From positions 4,588,001-4,652,000 of the forward strand of contig NZ_JADOTY010000001.1 in the NCBI RefSeq assembly GCF_015751785.1: 64,000 nt of DNA, read 5' to 3'. A model generated the notes under the pieces. It was given only the letters and a program-made list of their open reading frames with translations, searched no databases and had not been told where the DNA came from. Origin of the DNA: Micromonospora vinacea. Its GTDB lineage: Bacteria > Actinomycetota > Actinomycetes > Mycobacteriales > Micromonosporaceae. The translations under genes were made by a program, and so were the position numbers. This document shows, piece after piece, positions 44,901 through 54,400 of the stretch. Position 1 is the stretch's first letter; the number at the start of each line of letters is the position of its first letter.

Positions 44901-47900
44901 CGCCGACGCGGCCGCTCAGGACGACATCTGGAACACCGCGCCGCTCGGCGCTCTGGGCGGCATCGCCCGGGTGGACAACTTCCTCGCTCGGGCGCGACTG
45001 GACTATCGGGAGATGACCGAGCTGCTGGCGCTGGGCTGGGTCAATCCCGGGAACGCCATGTTCGTCAAGCACCTGGACACCGGGCCCGACCTCAGCGCGA
45101 AGCGGATCCAGCAGCTCACCGACGCGCGCCTGGACCGGATCCACCGGTTCCTGCGCCTGCTGCGCGCGCCGGCCTGCACCGGTTGGACCCCGCCGTTGCT
45201 GGACCGGGCGATCCGGGCCGACGCGCTGGGCGGCGGCGCCCTGGACGACGACTTCCTGGTCACTGTGGCGGCGCTGCACCGGCTCGCGGCGCGGCTCGGG
45301 CTGTCGCTGCCCGAGGTGGTCGACCTGTTCGCCCCGCTGGACGAGTCGCGGTACGCCGAGGTGTTCCGCAACTCGGCGAACGGCCCGGTCCTCGAAGCGT
45401 TCGCGCCGGCCAACGTGCTCGCCAACGAGCAGGCGGAGCTGACCACACCCGGTTCGGGTGTCCTGCTGTCGGCGCACGAGGCGTACCTGGCGACCTGCCT
45501 GGGGGCCACGACGGCGGACACCGGGCTGCTAGTGGCGGACCTTCCGGCGCCGGCGATCGTCAGCAACGCCGGCCTGCACGCCGTGTACGCCGGGACGCTG
45601 CTGGCCCGGGCGCTCGGGCTCAGCGCCACCGAGTACCTGATCATGAAGGATCTGATCGGCTCGGATCCGCTCACCGCACCGGCCACCGCGCTGGCCTTCG
45701 TCGAGCGGTTCGACGCCGCCCGGGCCGGCACCGGCATCCGCCCGGCGGACCTGCGCTACCTGCTCCGACACGAAGCCGACGACCTGGCCGCGCGGGACCT
45801 GCCGGACGAGACGCTGACCGCGGTGCTCACCGGGTTGCAGGCCGGCTACCAGAGCGGGTACGCGGCGACCCGACCCGCTGTCGACCCGGCGGCACCCCCC
45901 GAGGAGAACCTGCCGGGCATGCGTGCCCTGCTCGCCACCGTGCCCGGGATGACCGAGGCGGACCTGGCCGGCTTCGCCTCGATCGTGGACGGTGGTTGGA
46001 CCGATGCGGTGACCACCCCGGCGCAGTTCGTCGACGCGAAGCTCGCCGCCCTGGTGGACACCACACCGATAACAGCCGCGATCGTTTCCAGCCCCACCGA
46101 GGCCCAACAGACCACCCTGCTGCTGGCCATCACCACGGCACTGTCCAGCTACGCGTACACCCGTACCAAGCAGGAGCTGGCGGTGGCGGCGGTGGCCGAC
46201 ACCTTCGGGTTCTCGACGGACGCCGCCGCCACCGCGCTGGCCGGCGCGGAGCTGACCCGACCGCTGCTCGCGGTGCTCACCGACGACACGCTGGTGGACC
46301 TGGTGAACGAGCCGCCGGCGCCGCCGGCGGTCACCCCGGCCGGGTTCGACGAGCAGTACCGGGCACTGCGCCTGCTGCACGTACTGAGCCGGCTCGTCGA
46401 CCACCTGACGGTGCCCGACGCGGACCTCGGCTGGCTGCTGGCGAACGCCGGGTCGCTCGGCTGGCTGGCCCCGGACCGGGTGCCCTACCAGACCGGCCGG
46501 CCGCCGGCCCCGTTGGCCGACTGGATCCGGTTGGCCGCCGGGGTCGAACTGGCCCGCACCTACCCGCCGGTGGCGAACCCACTGGACGCCGCCACGCCGT
46601 GGACGGTGTACGGGCTGTTCGACCTGGTGCTGGCGGCCGGCACCACCGCCACGCAGGTCCACACCCATCTGGCGCAGCTCGGCGGCTGGGACGCCACAGT
46701 GTTGGCCGACCTGGACACCCACCTCGAACTGTCGGCGGTGGACCTCACCGCGTACCGGTCGCCGGCGACGATCCAGCGGCTGGCCGATGCGCTGACCCTG
46801 CTGCGCCGGCTGGGCCTACCGGTGGCGGCGGCGGTGCCGCTGGGCCAGCCGGTCACCACGGCGGCGGGCGCGGCCACCATGCGGCAGGCACTGAAGGCGC
46901 GGTACGCCGAGGCCGAGTGGTTCGGGGTGCTCCAAGGGGTGCAGGACCGGCTGCGGGTGGCCAAGCGGGACGCGCTGGTCGCGTACCTCTTGGCCGAGAA
47001 CCCGGGGCTGCGCGACACCAACGACCTGTACGACCACTTCCTCATCGACGTCGAGATGGGCGCCTGCATGGCGACGTCGCGCATCGTGCAGGCGCACGCC
47101 ACCGTCCAGTTGTTCGTGCAGCGCTGCCTGCTGGGCCTGGAGCCGGACAGCGTCGCTGCGGTCACCGAGGATCCCGGTTGGGACCAGTGGAACTGGATGG
47201 CCAACTACCGGGTCTGGGAGGCCAACCGGAAGATCTTCCTGTATCCGGAGAACTGGATCCTGCCGGAGTTGCGGGACGACAAGTCGGAGCTGTTCACCGA
47301 ACTGGACGACCAGTTGCAGCAGGACGAGCTGACCGACCTGGCGGTGGAGAACGCCACCATCGCGTACCTGGAGAAGCTGGACGACCTGGCGCACCTGGAC
47401 GTGATGGCCTGCTACTACCAGCACGACAGGCATCTCATGCACGTGTTCGCCCGCACCCGGGGCGGCGACCCGACGGTGTACTACCACAGGCAGTTCGAGC
47501 GGGAGCGGTACTGGACGCCGTGGCGGCGGGTGCCGCTGGACATCGCGGGCGACCACCTGCTCGCCTTCGACCGCAACAGCCGGCTCACACTGGCCTGGCC
47601 GGTCTTCACCGAGGAGACCGACACGGCGCAGACCTCCCAGATTCCGGACCCGGACGGCATCCCGCCGGGCGGCACGGAGACGGAGCGGCCGCGCCGGCGG
47701 TGGCGGATCCAGCTGGCCATCGGCGAGCGGACGCAGGACCGCTGGCAGCCGAAGAAGATCTCCAAGGACGCGCTGTACTACCCGGCCAGCGGCTACCGGG
47801 AGGACCTCCCGGCGGCGGACGAGTTCACCTGCTTCGCGTACGAGGCCGGAGCGGCCGGCCAGGCGATCAGCGTGCTCACCGGCACCGAGTTCGTCGGCTC

Positions 47901-50900
47901 GTTCGCGTTGACCGGGTGCCGGGGCTATCCGGAGCCGATGCCGGGCGGCGGTTCCGGCAACCTGCTGCTGTCGCCGGTGTTCAAGGACACCGAGCTGCTG
48001 GCCGAACGGTTCACCGAGCTGATCATCCGGGAGCAGAACGACCTGGCGATCAGCACTCCGCTGATGGGCGCGTTCCAGACCCTGGTGACGCAGACGCCCG
48101 GCCGGTTCCGGGTGACGTACCCCATGCAGATGTCGTTGCTCGACTGGATCATCATGCTGCTGGGGTTGGCGCAGAGCGTCCGAGGCACCCACGACCGCCG
48201 GCCGGTGCTGCCACTGGGCACCCTGATGCCGTACTTCTACGGTGACTACGACCGTGGTTACGTGATCATCCCGGGCTTCTACGATCGCCGGGCCGAGGAC
48301 CCGGCGGACCGGATCGAGAAGACGTACAGCGACGTGGACCAGTTCGCCCGCGACGTGCTGGCGCTGCTCACCGAGTACCTGCGCCGATACGCCGAGGACC
48401 CGGCGCACGACCTCGCGGCCGCCGTGCAGGCGATGACCGAGGACGCGGAGTACCACCGGCTGGTCGCCGAGTTCGAGGTCTACGGCACCCTGTCGTACGG
48501 GGTGCGGTTCGCGAACTTCTACCACCCGCTGCTGTGTTTCCTCCGGGCCACCGTCTACCGGTCGGGCGTGCCGGCGTTGCTGAGTCGGACCACCCAGCTC
48601 ACCAACACCGGGTTCGACTTCGCCGCCACCTACCAGCCGGCACCGGTGGTCGTGTCGCCGTACCCGGTGGAGGACCTGGACTTCGCCGCGGACGGCGCGT
48701 ACGCGGGCTACAACTGGGAGCTGTTCTACCACCTCCCGTTCGACATCGCGCTGCGGCTCAACCGGGACCAGCGGTTCGCCGAGGCGCGCAACTGGTTCCA
48801 CCACATCTTCAACCCGGTCGGCACCGCCGACGGCGCCGCCGCCCCGCAGAAATACTGGGTCACCAAGCCGTTCTTCCAGACCGGAGTGCCCGAGCTGCTC
48901 AACCAGCGGATCGGCGACATTCTCACGGCGATCGCGGCCGACCCGTCGGGGGCCAGCATCACCGACCTGAAGTTCGCTGTGGAGCAGTGGCGGGCGAAGC
49001 CGTTCAACCCGCACGTGGTGGCCCGCAGCCGGCCGGTCGCCTACCAGCTCGCCGTGGTGGTCAGCTACATCAAGAACCTGGTCGACTGGGGTGACCAGTT
49101 GTTCCGGCAGTTCACCCGGGAGTCCGTCACCCAGGCCACCCAGCTCTACATCCTGGCCGACAAACTGCTCGGGCCGAAGCCGAGCGTGGTGCCGCCGCTG
49201 GTCAGCCCGGCTCCGGCCACCGTCAACCAGCTCCAGGCGAAGGTGGACCTGTTCGGCAACGCGTTGCTGGACCTGGAGAACCTGATCCCCGACCTGGACC
49301 TGCTGCCGCACGGCGGGGCGGAACTGCCCAGCCCGTTGAGCTATTCGGCGCTGTACTTCTGCGTTCCGCCCAACGAGGAGATGCTCCGGCTGTGGGACCT
49401 GATCGCCGACCGGCTGTTCAAGATCCGCAACTGCCAGAACATCGACGGGGTGGAGAGCATGCTCGCCCTGTTCTCACCGCCGATCGACCCGGGGGCGCTG
49501 GTCCGGGCCGCCGCCGCCGGCATGTCCGTCTCGTCGTTCCTGGCCGGGCTCGGCGCACCGCTGCCGAACTACCGGTTCCGGGTGCTGGCCCAGAAGGCCA
49601 CCGAACTCGTCGGGTACGTCGGTGAGCTGGGCGGCGGGCTGCTCGCGGCCATGGAGAAGCGGGACGGCGAACAACTCGCCCGGCTGCGCGCCGGCCAGGA
49701 GATCGCCCTGCTCGACGCGGTACGGGCGGTCAAGCTCGCCACCATCGCGGAGGCCGAGGGCAACGTCGCGGCGTTGGAACTGAGCCGCAAGGTGGTCGAG
49801 GAGCGGCAACGCTACTACGCCGGCCGGCCGTACATGAACGCCTGGGAGATCACCGCCACCGCGTTGTCGGGGGTGTCGCTGCTCGGCGAGACCGCGATCG
49901 CGGTGGGCTACATCCTGTCCGGCGGGCTGAAGCTGATTCCGAACTTCACCGCCGGCGGCGCCGGCTTCGGTGGCTCACCCACTGTGACCCTCACCCTCGG
50001 CGGGGACAAGGTCGGTGCCGCCGCCGACTCGGCGGTGATGACCCTGGAGGCGATCGCCCGCGCCCTGGACAAGGCCGCCGGGATGGCCGCCAACCAGGGC
50101 GGCTACCGCCGCCGGATGGACGACTGGGAACACCAGGCGGCTCTGGCCGGTCTCGAACTGACCCAGATCGACCAGCAGCTCCTCACCGGGCGGCTGCACG
50201 TGTCAATGCTCACCGACGAGCTGGCGGCGCACGACCGGGAAGCCGACAACGCCCGGGCCACCGAGGAGTACCTGCGCGGCAAGTACACAAACACCGAGCT
50301 GTACCAGTGGATGGTGAGCCGGGCCAGCTCCGTCTACTTCGGGGCGTACCAGCTCGCCTTCGACGTGGCGAAGAAGGCCGAGCGGTGCTTCGCCCACGAG
50401 CTGGGCAGCGAGGCCACGTTCCTGCAACCCGGCTACTGGGACAGCCTGCGCAAGGGGCTGACGGTGGCGGACGCGCTGCGCCACGACCTGAAGCGGATGG
50501 AGGTGGCCTACCTCGACCGGCACAGCCGCGAGCGCGAGCTGACCCGGCACGTCTCGCTGGCACAGCTCGACCCGGCGGCGTTGATCGAGCTACGGGCCAC
50601 CGGCAGTTGCGTGGTCAACGTGCCGGAGGCGCTGTTCGACCTGGACCACCCGGGGCACTACTTCCGCCGGCTCCGCACTGTCAGTCTGTCCATCCCGTGC
50701 GTGGCCGGCCCGTACACCCCGGTCACCGCGAAGCTCTCCCTGATCGGCAACCGGTACCGGACCGCCACCGCGGCCCGGCAGAGCGCCACCAGCGCCAAGG
50801 ACAAGTACACCGAGGTGCCCGGCGACGAGCGGTTCGCCTACAACGTGGGCGGGATCGAGTCGATCGCTACCAGCAGCGGCCTCAGCGACAGCGGCATGTT

Positions 50901-51483
50901 CGAGCTGAACTTCGCCGACGACCGCTACCTGCCGTTCGAGGGCAAGGGCGCGATCGGCACCTGGCGGCTGGAACTGCCGACGGCGGTCCGCCAGTTCGAC
51001 TACGACAGCATCAGCGACATCATCCTGCACCTGCGGTACACGGCCCGCGACGGCGGCTCGACGCTGCGCGGCCTGGTCGAGGACTCATTGCGGGAGGTGC
51101 TCAACGAGATGCTGGTCGACGCCGGCCGGACCGGGCTGTACCAGGCATACAGCCTGCGCCACCAGTTCCCGGACGAGTGGTGGCAGCTCACCCAGCAGCA
51201 GAGCACCGAGCTGACCATGGGGCCGGAGCACCTGCCGTACCTCGCCCGCGACCACCAGCCGGTGGTGGACCAGGTGACCTGGTACGCCCGGGTGGACGGT
51301 GATCCCGGGACGTACGACCTCACGATGGCCGGTGACCCGGTGACGTTGAACCGGGACGCCGACCTTCAGCAGTGCGTGGGCCAGTCCAACCCGCTGGTTC
51401 TCGGCACCCCGGTCACGCTGGCGGCCGACCCGGACGGCCTGACCGACCTGGTCGTCCTGCTGCACTACCGGCTCGACGGCTGA
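41989..51483 (+). CDS. Tc-toxin TcA-type pore/translocation subunit with peptidoglycan-binding N terminus
   Basis: ATG at 41989 after CGGAGA; 3164 residues, larger than the ~2500 of classical TcdA. N-terminal PG-binding-1 domain (~14-78, ARYGPSTRRGVAEFQRTHKL), then a transthyretin-like beta domain (~81-181). A helical region carries an Ala-Asp-Pro repeat (493-534). The Tc hallmark YCEPCRSVHSAAAYLVD (SpvA/VRP1-type) is at ~728. The ABC-toxin N-terminal region follows (~1661-1730, NDLYDHFLIDVEMGACM) with the neuraminidase-like domain (from ~1739, WEANRKIFLYPENWI). Channel-forming helices occupy ~2560-2830 (YTNTELYQWMVSRASSVYFG). The TcB-binding domain is ~2873-3080 (ESIATSSGLSDSGMFELNF). Role: pentameric injection channel on target cells. 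No signal peptide. Confidence 0.93.
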   Translation: MTTPMGSRRHRPSDDVRRLHTALLRMPVDIATDELVDARYGPSTRRGVAEFQRTHKLPVTGTVDGATRDAVQMVLAEPPSGFVVVGRVRWVDGQPANALTVGAFDRDLRHAEQLGEATTGDDGLYRVDYSRDRFTRSEKQSADLFVRVSAGDRLLSDPPLSAVLFNAPELAVLTVDLSGGGDRERSEYERILATIVPLLGQVPLYELRQDDEAEDVTFLAAETGLPATALAHFGVAQKLAASYKLPAVFAYALFAERTLLTTSRTGAALARFDVDLNTELRPLYYDIALLDEHIVRNAVADAVRHRYVPEDLLGELDRILDMLARVRPEAKEYVAQERPKVLYGRVERFLADGAHERVQSLLAADAAGDLPGLIARLADAAAFPDRSAAEAAGAASVLADVLGYDETIVDRVRDREGIERPADVRRLARLAPADWRRVLRDSTTDVRVAGQPVRPELIDLHAGALARKLEKRYPTTAFTAQLERDAGALVGTAAAADPAAAADPAAAADPAAAADPAAAADPAAAADPAAAADAGGERLDGSGDRPGPGGRPEPEEQAGNDGRASVAERAFGGHRDVVLELLTANPDFDLATGNVERLLRDHPERLRTGRPALKAAQRIFKLAPTYRQTTALLAAEVPSAARIHALGETRFVATAADTGRFSDEQARSVYRRAVDVHVASGLLAGELQSAARALPVRALGGSAAPDLTPVSADFPNLASLFQLADSSYCEPCRSVHSAAAYLVDVLQFLGNRLVTDADTPGPATKVARDVLYGRRPDLGDLDLSCENTDLPLPYLDLVCELLEEAVAPDAGLAFAGPLSGGVDPVEAPSAGLLSLLQGQGWPFTDRSLVYEPDLAGARVVRDIGVVAKATPDGAGGWFVRRLRQTTGTALELAAAPQYVNAAAYTLLAGSRYAFALPFDLAHEETRSYFAQFDVARADVMRALRRLAGPSGEAIAAEELGISDAQRQLVVTADAAAQDDIWNTAPLGALGGIARVDNFLARARLDYREMTELLALGWVNPGNAMFVKHLDTGPDLSAKRIQQLTDARLDRIHRFLRLLRAPACTGWTPPLLDRAIRADALGGGALDDDFLVTVAALHRLAARLGLSLPEVVDLFAPLDESRYAEVFRNSANGPVLEAFAPANVLANEQAELTTPGSGVLLSAHEAYLATCLGATTADTGLLVADLPAPAIVSNAGLHAVYAGTLLARALGLSATEYLIMKDLIGSDPLTAPATALAFVERFDAARAGTGIRPADLRYLLRHEADDLAARDLPDETLTAVLTGLQAGYQSGYAATRPAVDPAAPPEENLPGMRALLATVPGMTEADLAGFASIVDGGWTDAVTTPAQFVDAKLAALVDTTPITAAIVSSPTEAQQTTLLLAITTALSSYAYTRTKQELAVAAVADTFGFSTDAAATALAGAELTRPLLAVLTDDTLVDLVNEPPAPPAVTPAGFDEQYRALRLLHVLSRLVDHLTVPDADLGWLLANAGSLGWLAPDRVPYQTGRPPAPLADWIRLAAGVELARTYPPVANPLDAATPWTVYGLFDLVLAAGTTATQVHTHLAQLGGWDATVLADLDTHLELSAVDLTAYRSPATIQRLADALTLLRRLGLPVAAAVPLGQPVTTAAGAATMRQALKARYAEAEWFGVLQGVQDRLRVAKRDALVAYLLAENPGLRDTNDLYDHFLIDVEMGACMATSRIVQAHATVQLFVQRCLLGLEPDSVAAVTEDPGWDQWNWMANYRVWEANRKIFLYPENWILPELRDDKSELFTELDDQLQQDELTDLAVENATIAYLEKLDDLAHLDVMACYYQHDRHLMHVFARTRGGDPTVYYHRQFERERYWTPWRRVPLDIAGDHLLAFDRNSRLTLAWPVFTEETDTAQTSQIPDPDGIPPGGTETERPRRRWRIQLAIGERTQDRWQPKKISKDALYYPASGYREDLPAADEFTCFAYEAGAAGQAISVLTGTEFVGSFALTGCRGYPEPMPGGGSGNLLLSPVFKDTELLAERFTELIIREQNDLAISTPLMGAFQTLVTQTPGRFRVTYPMQMSLLDWIIMLLGLAQSVRGTHDRRPVLPLGTLMPYFYGDYDRGYVIIPGFYDRRAEDPADRIEKTYSDVDQFARDVLALLTEYLRRYAEDPAHDLAAAVQAMTEDAEYHRLVAEFEVYGTLSYGVRFANFYHPLLCFLRATVYRSGVPALLSRTTQLTNTGFDFAATYQPAPVVVSPYPVEDLDFAADGAYAGYNWELFYHLPFDIALRLNRDQRFAEARNWFHHIFNPVGTADGAAAPQKYWVTKPFFQTGVPELLNQRIGDILTAIAADPSGASITDLKFAVEQWRAKPFNPHVVARSRPVAYQLAVVVSYIKNLVDWGDQLFRQFTRESVTQATQLYILADKLLGPKPSVVPPLVSPAPATVNQLQAKVDLFGNALLDLENLIPDLDLLPHGGAELPSPLSYSALYFCVPPNEEMLRLWDLIADRLFKIRNCQNIDGVESMLALFSPPIDPGALVRAAAAGMSVSSFLAGLGAPLPNYRFRVLAQKATELVGYVGELGGGLLAAMEKRDGEQLARLRAGQEIALLDAVRAVKLATIAEAEGNVAALELSRKVVEERQRYYAGRPYMNAWEITATALSGVSLLGETAIAVGYILSGGLKLIPNFTAGGAGFGGSPTVTLTLGGDKVGAAADSAVMTLEAIARALDKAAGMAANQGGYRRRMDDWEHQAALAGLELTQIDQQLLTGRLHVSMLTDELAAHDREADNARATEEYLRGKYTNTELYQWMVSRASSVYFGAYQLAFDVAKKAERCFAHELGSEATFLQPGYWDSLRKGLTVADALRHDLKRMEVAYLDRHSRERELTRHVSLAQLDPAALIELRATGSCVVNVPEALFDLDHPGHYFRRLRTVSLSIPCVAGPYTPVTAKLSLIGNRYRTATAARQSATSAKDKYTEVPGDERFAYNVGGIESIATSSGLSDSGMFELNFADDRYLPFEGKGAIGTWRLELPTAVRQFDYDSISDIILHLRYTARDGGSTLRGLVEDSLREVLNEMLVDAGRTGLYQAYSLRHQFPDEWWQLTQQQSTELTMGPEHLPYLARDHQPVVDQVTWYARVDGDPGTYDLTMAGDPVTLNRDADLQQCVGQSNPLVLGTPVTLAADPDGLTDLVVLLHYRLDG
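43465..43590 (+). repeat. 18-bp tandem repeat inside the TcA gene (7 units)
   Basis: The unit GCAGCCGCTGCCGACCCC is present six times exactly. A seventh copy ends GCC. It encodes Ala-Ala-Ala-Ala-Asp-Pro repeated, a flexible linker at residues 493-534 between the N-terminal part and the Tc core. Copy number is prone to slip-strand change. Confidence 0.95.
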
Positions 51484-51492
51484 GGGGGAGCG

Positions 51493-54400
51493 GTGACGAC
51501 CAGCTACCCGGTCGGCGGCGGATCGTGGGGGCCGGGGACCGGCTCCCGGTGGCGCGGCTCCGCCGACCCGACCGGCGCCGGCGCTCCCGGCGGGGCGGGT
51601 GGGGCATTCGGACCGGGCGGGCCGCCGACCGACGCGACCGGGGCCGGGTCGCCGCCGGCCGGTCGGGCCGCGACCGGGCCGGGACTCGGCGGACCGGCGA
51701 TCAGCCTGCCCACCGGCGGCGGCGCGATCCGGGCCATCGGCGAGACGTTCGCCGCCCACCCGGTCACCGGGACCGGCGGCATGTCCGTTCCCGTCCCGGT
51801 CAGCGGCGGCCGGTCCGGGTTCCAACCCGACCTGACGCTCAGCTACGACTCGGGCGCCGGGAACGGCCCGTTCGGCCTCGGCTGGCAGCTGCCCGTGCCG
51901 GCCATCAGCCGGCGCACCGACCGCGGCCTGCCCCGCTACGACGCCACCGACACCTTCCTGCTGTCCGGAGAGGACGACCTGATCCCGGTACCCGGCGGCA
52001 CTCCGGTCGCCGGACACACGGTGCAGCGGTTCCGGCCACGGACCGAGGGGGCGTTCGCCCGCATCGAGCGGTGGACCCGGGACTCCGACGGTGACGTGCA
52101 CTGGCGCACCCTGTCCGGGTCGAACCTGCTGGCCGTGTACGGCCGCGACGGCGGCTCCCGCATCGGCCTGGGCGGGCGGGTGCACACCTGGCTGCTCTGC
52201 GAGACCCGGGACGATCGGGGCAATGCGGCCACCTACACCTACAAGGCCGAGGACACCGCCGGCCTGGACCTGGACCGGCCGCACGAACGGCACCGCACCG
52301 ACCGGAACGTCAACCGCTACCTCAAGTCGGTGCGTTACGGCAACACGGTGCCGCTGCTCGACCCCGACGGCCGACGCCCGGTGGACCTGACGCCGGCCCA
52401 GATCGCCGACGCCGGCTGGCTGTTCGAGGTGGTCCTCGACTACGGCGAGCACGACCCGGACACCCCGCTACCCGCCGACACCGGGGACTGGACCTGCCGA
52501 CCGGACCCGTTCTCCACCTACCGCGCGGGATTCGAGGTCCGCACCTACCGGCTGTGCCACCGCATCCTGATGTTCCACCACTTCCCCGACGAGCCGGAGC
52601 TGGGCGCGAACTGCCTGGTCCGCGCTGTGGAGCTGGAATACGCCACCGGGCCGGTGCTGTCCACCCTGGTCGAGGTGACCCAGCGCGGCTACGCCCCGGC
52701 CGCCGGCGGCGGGCACACCAGCGCCGCACTGCCCCCGGTGACCTTCGAATACACACCGGCCACCATCGCACCGACCACCCGGGAACTGGAGCGGGGCAGC
52801 CTGGAGAACCTGCCGGCCGGCGTGGACGGGCGGACCGAGCTGTGGGTGGACCTGGACGGGGAAGGGCTCGCCGGGGTGCTGACCGGGCACGAGGGTGCCC
52901 TCTACTACCGGCCGAACCTCGGCGCCGGCCGGATCGGCCCGGTCGCCGCGCTGCCCACCGTGCCGTCGCTGACCGACCTGGCCGGCGGACGCCAGCAACT
53001 GGTCGACGTGAACGGTGACGGGCGGATCGAGCTGGTCCAGCTCGGCACCGTACCGGCGGGTTTCGTCCGCCGCACCGACGACGCCGGCTGGTCCGGCTTC
53101 CAACCGTTCCGCGAGCTGCCCGCTGTCGACTGGGCCAGCCCCGACCTGCTGCTGCTGGACCTCACCGGAGACGGCCGGGCCGACCTGCTGATCGCCGGTG
53201 ACACGGTGCTTTCCTGGCACGAGTCGCTGGCCGAGGCGGGGTACGGCCCGGCGCGACCCGCGCTCTGGCCCGCGGACGAGGACCGTGGGCCGCGGCTGCT
53301 GCGCTCCGATGACCGGCAGAGCATCTTCCTCGCCGACATGTCCGGCGACGGGCTCACCGACCTGGTCCGGGTCCGCGACGGATCCGTCTGCTACTGGCCC
53401 AACGTCGGCTACGGGCGATTCGGCGCCACTGTCGAGATGGACGACGCGCCGTGGTTCACCGGGCCGGACGAGTTCGACCCGGCCCGGGTGCTCCTCACCG
53501 ACGTGGACGGCACCGGCGTGATGGACCTGTGCTACCTGGGCCGGCGGGAGATCCGGCTCTGGTACAACCAGTCCGGCAACGGCTGGTCGGCCCCCGCCGA
53601 GCTGCCCGACCTGCCGCATGTCACGCCCGATTCGACTGTGACAGTGACCGACCTGCTGGGTACCGGCACCGGCTGCCTGGTGTGGTCGTCGCCGCTGCCC
53701 GGCGACGCCGTCGGCCCGGTGCGCTACCTGGACCTGGCCGCCGACGGCAAGCCGCACCTGCTCACCCGGGTGGTGAACAACCTGGGCGGCGAGACCACCA
53801 TCCGGTACGCCGCCTCCACCGCCTTCCAACTGGCCGACAGGCGAGCCGGCCAGCCCTGGGTGACCGGGCTGCCGTTCCCGGTGCAGGTCGTCGAGCGGGT
53901 GGAACAGGTGGACCGGATCGCCGGGACCCGCCTGGTCACCGGCTACCGCTACCACCACGGGCACTACGACGGCGTCGAGCGGGAGTTCGCCGGCTTCGGC
54001 ATGGTCGAGCAGATCGACGGCGAGTCGTTCGTGGACCACGTGTTGGGCGTCGAGGCGGTCGACGGCAACCAGGACACCTCGCCCGAGCTGTTCCAGCCAC
54101 CGGTCACCACGAAGACCTGGTACCACACCGGCGCCCCGGTCGACCTGTCCGCCGAGTGGTACGCCGGCCGGCACCTGCCCACCGCGGAGCTGCCGACCGG
54201 AGTCTCCGCCGTGGAGCTGCGGGAGAGCCGGCGGGCGTTGCGCGGCCTGCCCCTTCGGCAGGAGGTGTACTCGTACGACGGCAGTGCCGCGCAGGAGCAC
54301 CCGTACGGGGTGGTCGAGCAGACGTACCAGGTGCAGCGGCTGGACGCGCGGGTGTTCGTCGCCGTCGAGCGGGAGGCGGTCAGCCTCTCCTACGACCGGC

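Noticed and set aside
41674..45477. 1267-residue minus-strand ORF opposite the TcA gene
   Set aside because: Antisense codon artefact of G/C-rich third positions; no recognisable domain.
44382..48245. 1287-residue plus-strand ORF in another frame inside TcA
   Set aside because: Overlaps the middle of TcA; translation is Arg/Gly/Pro-rich with no motif; the TcA frame has clear domains throughout.
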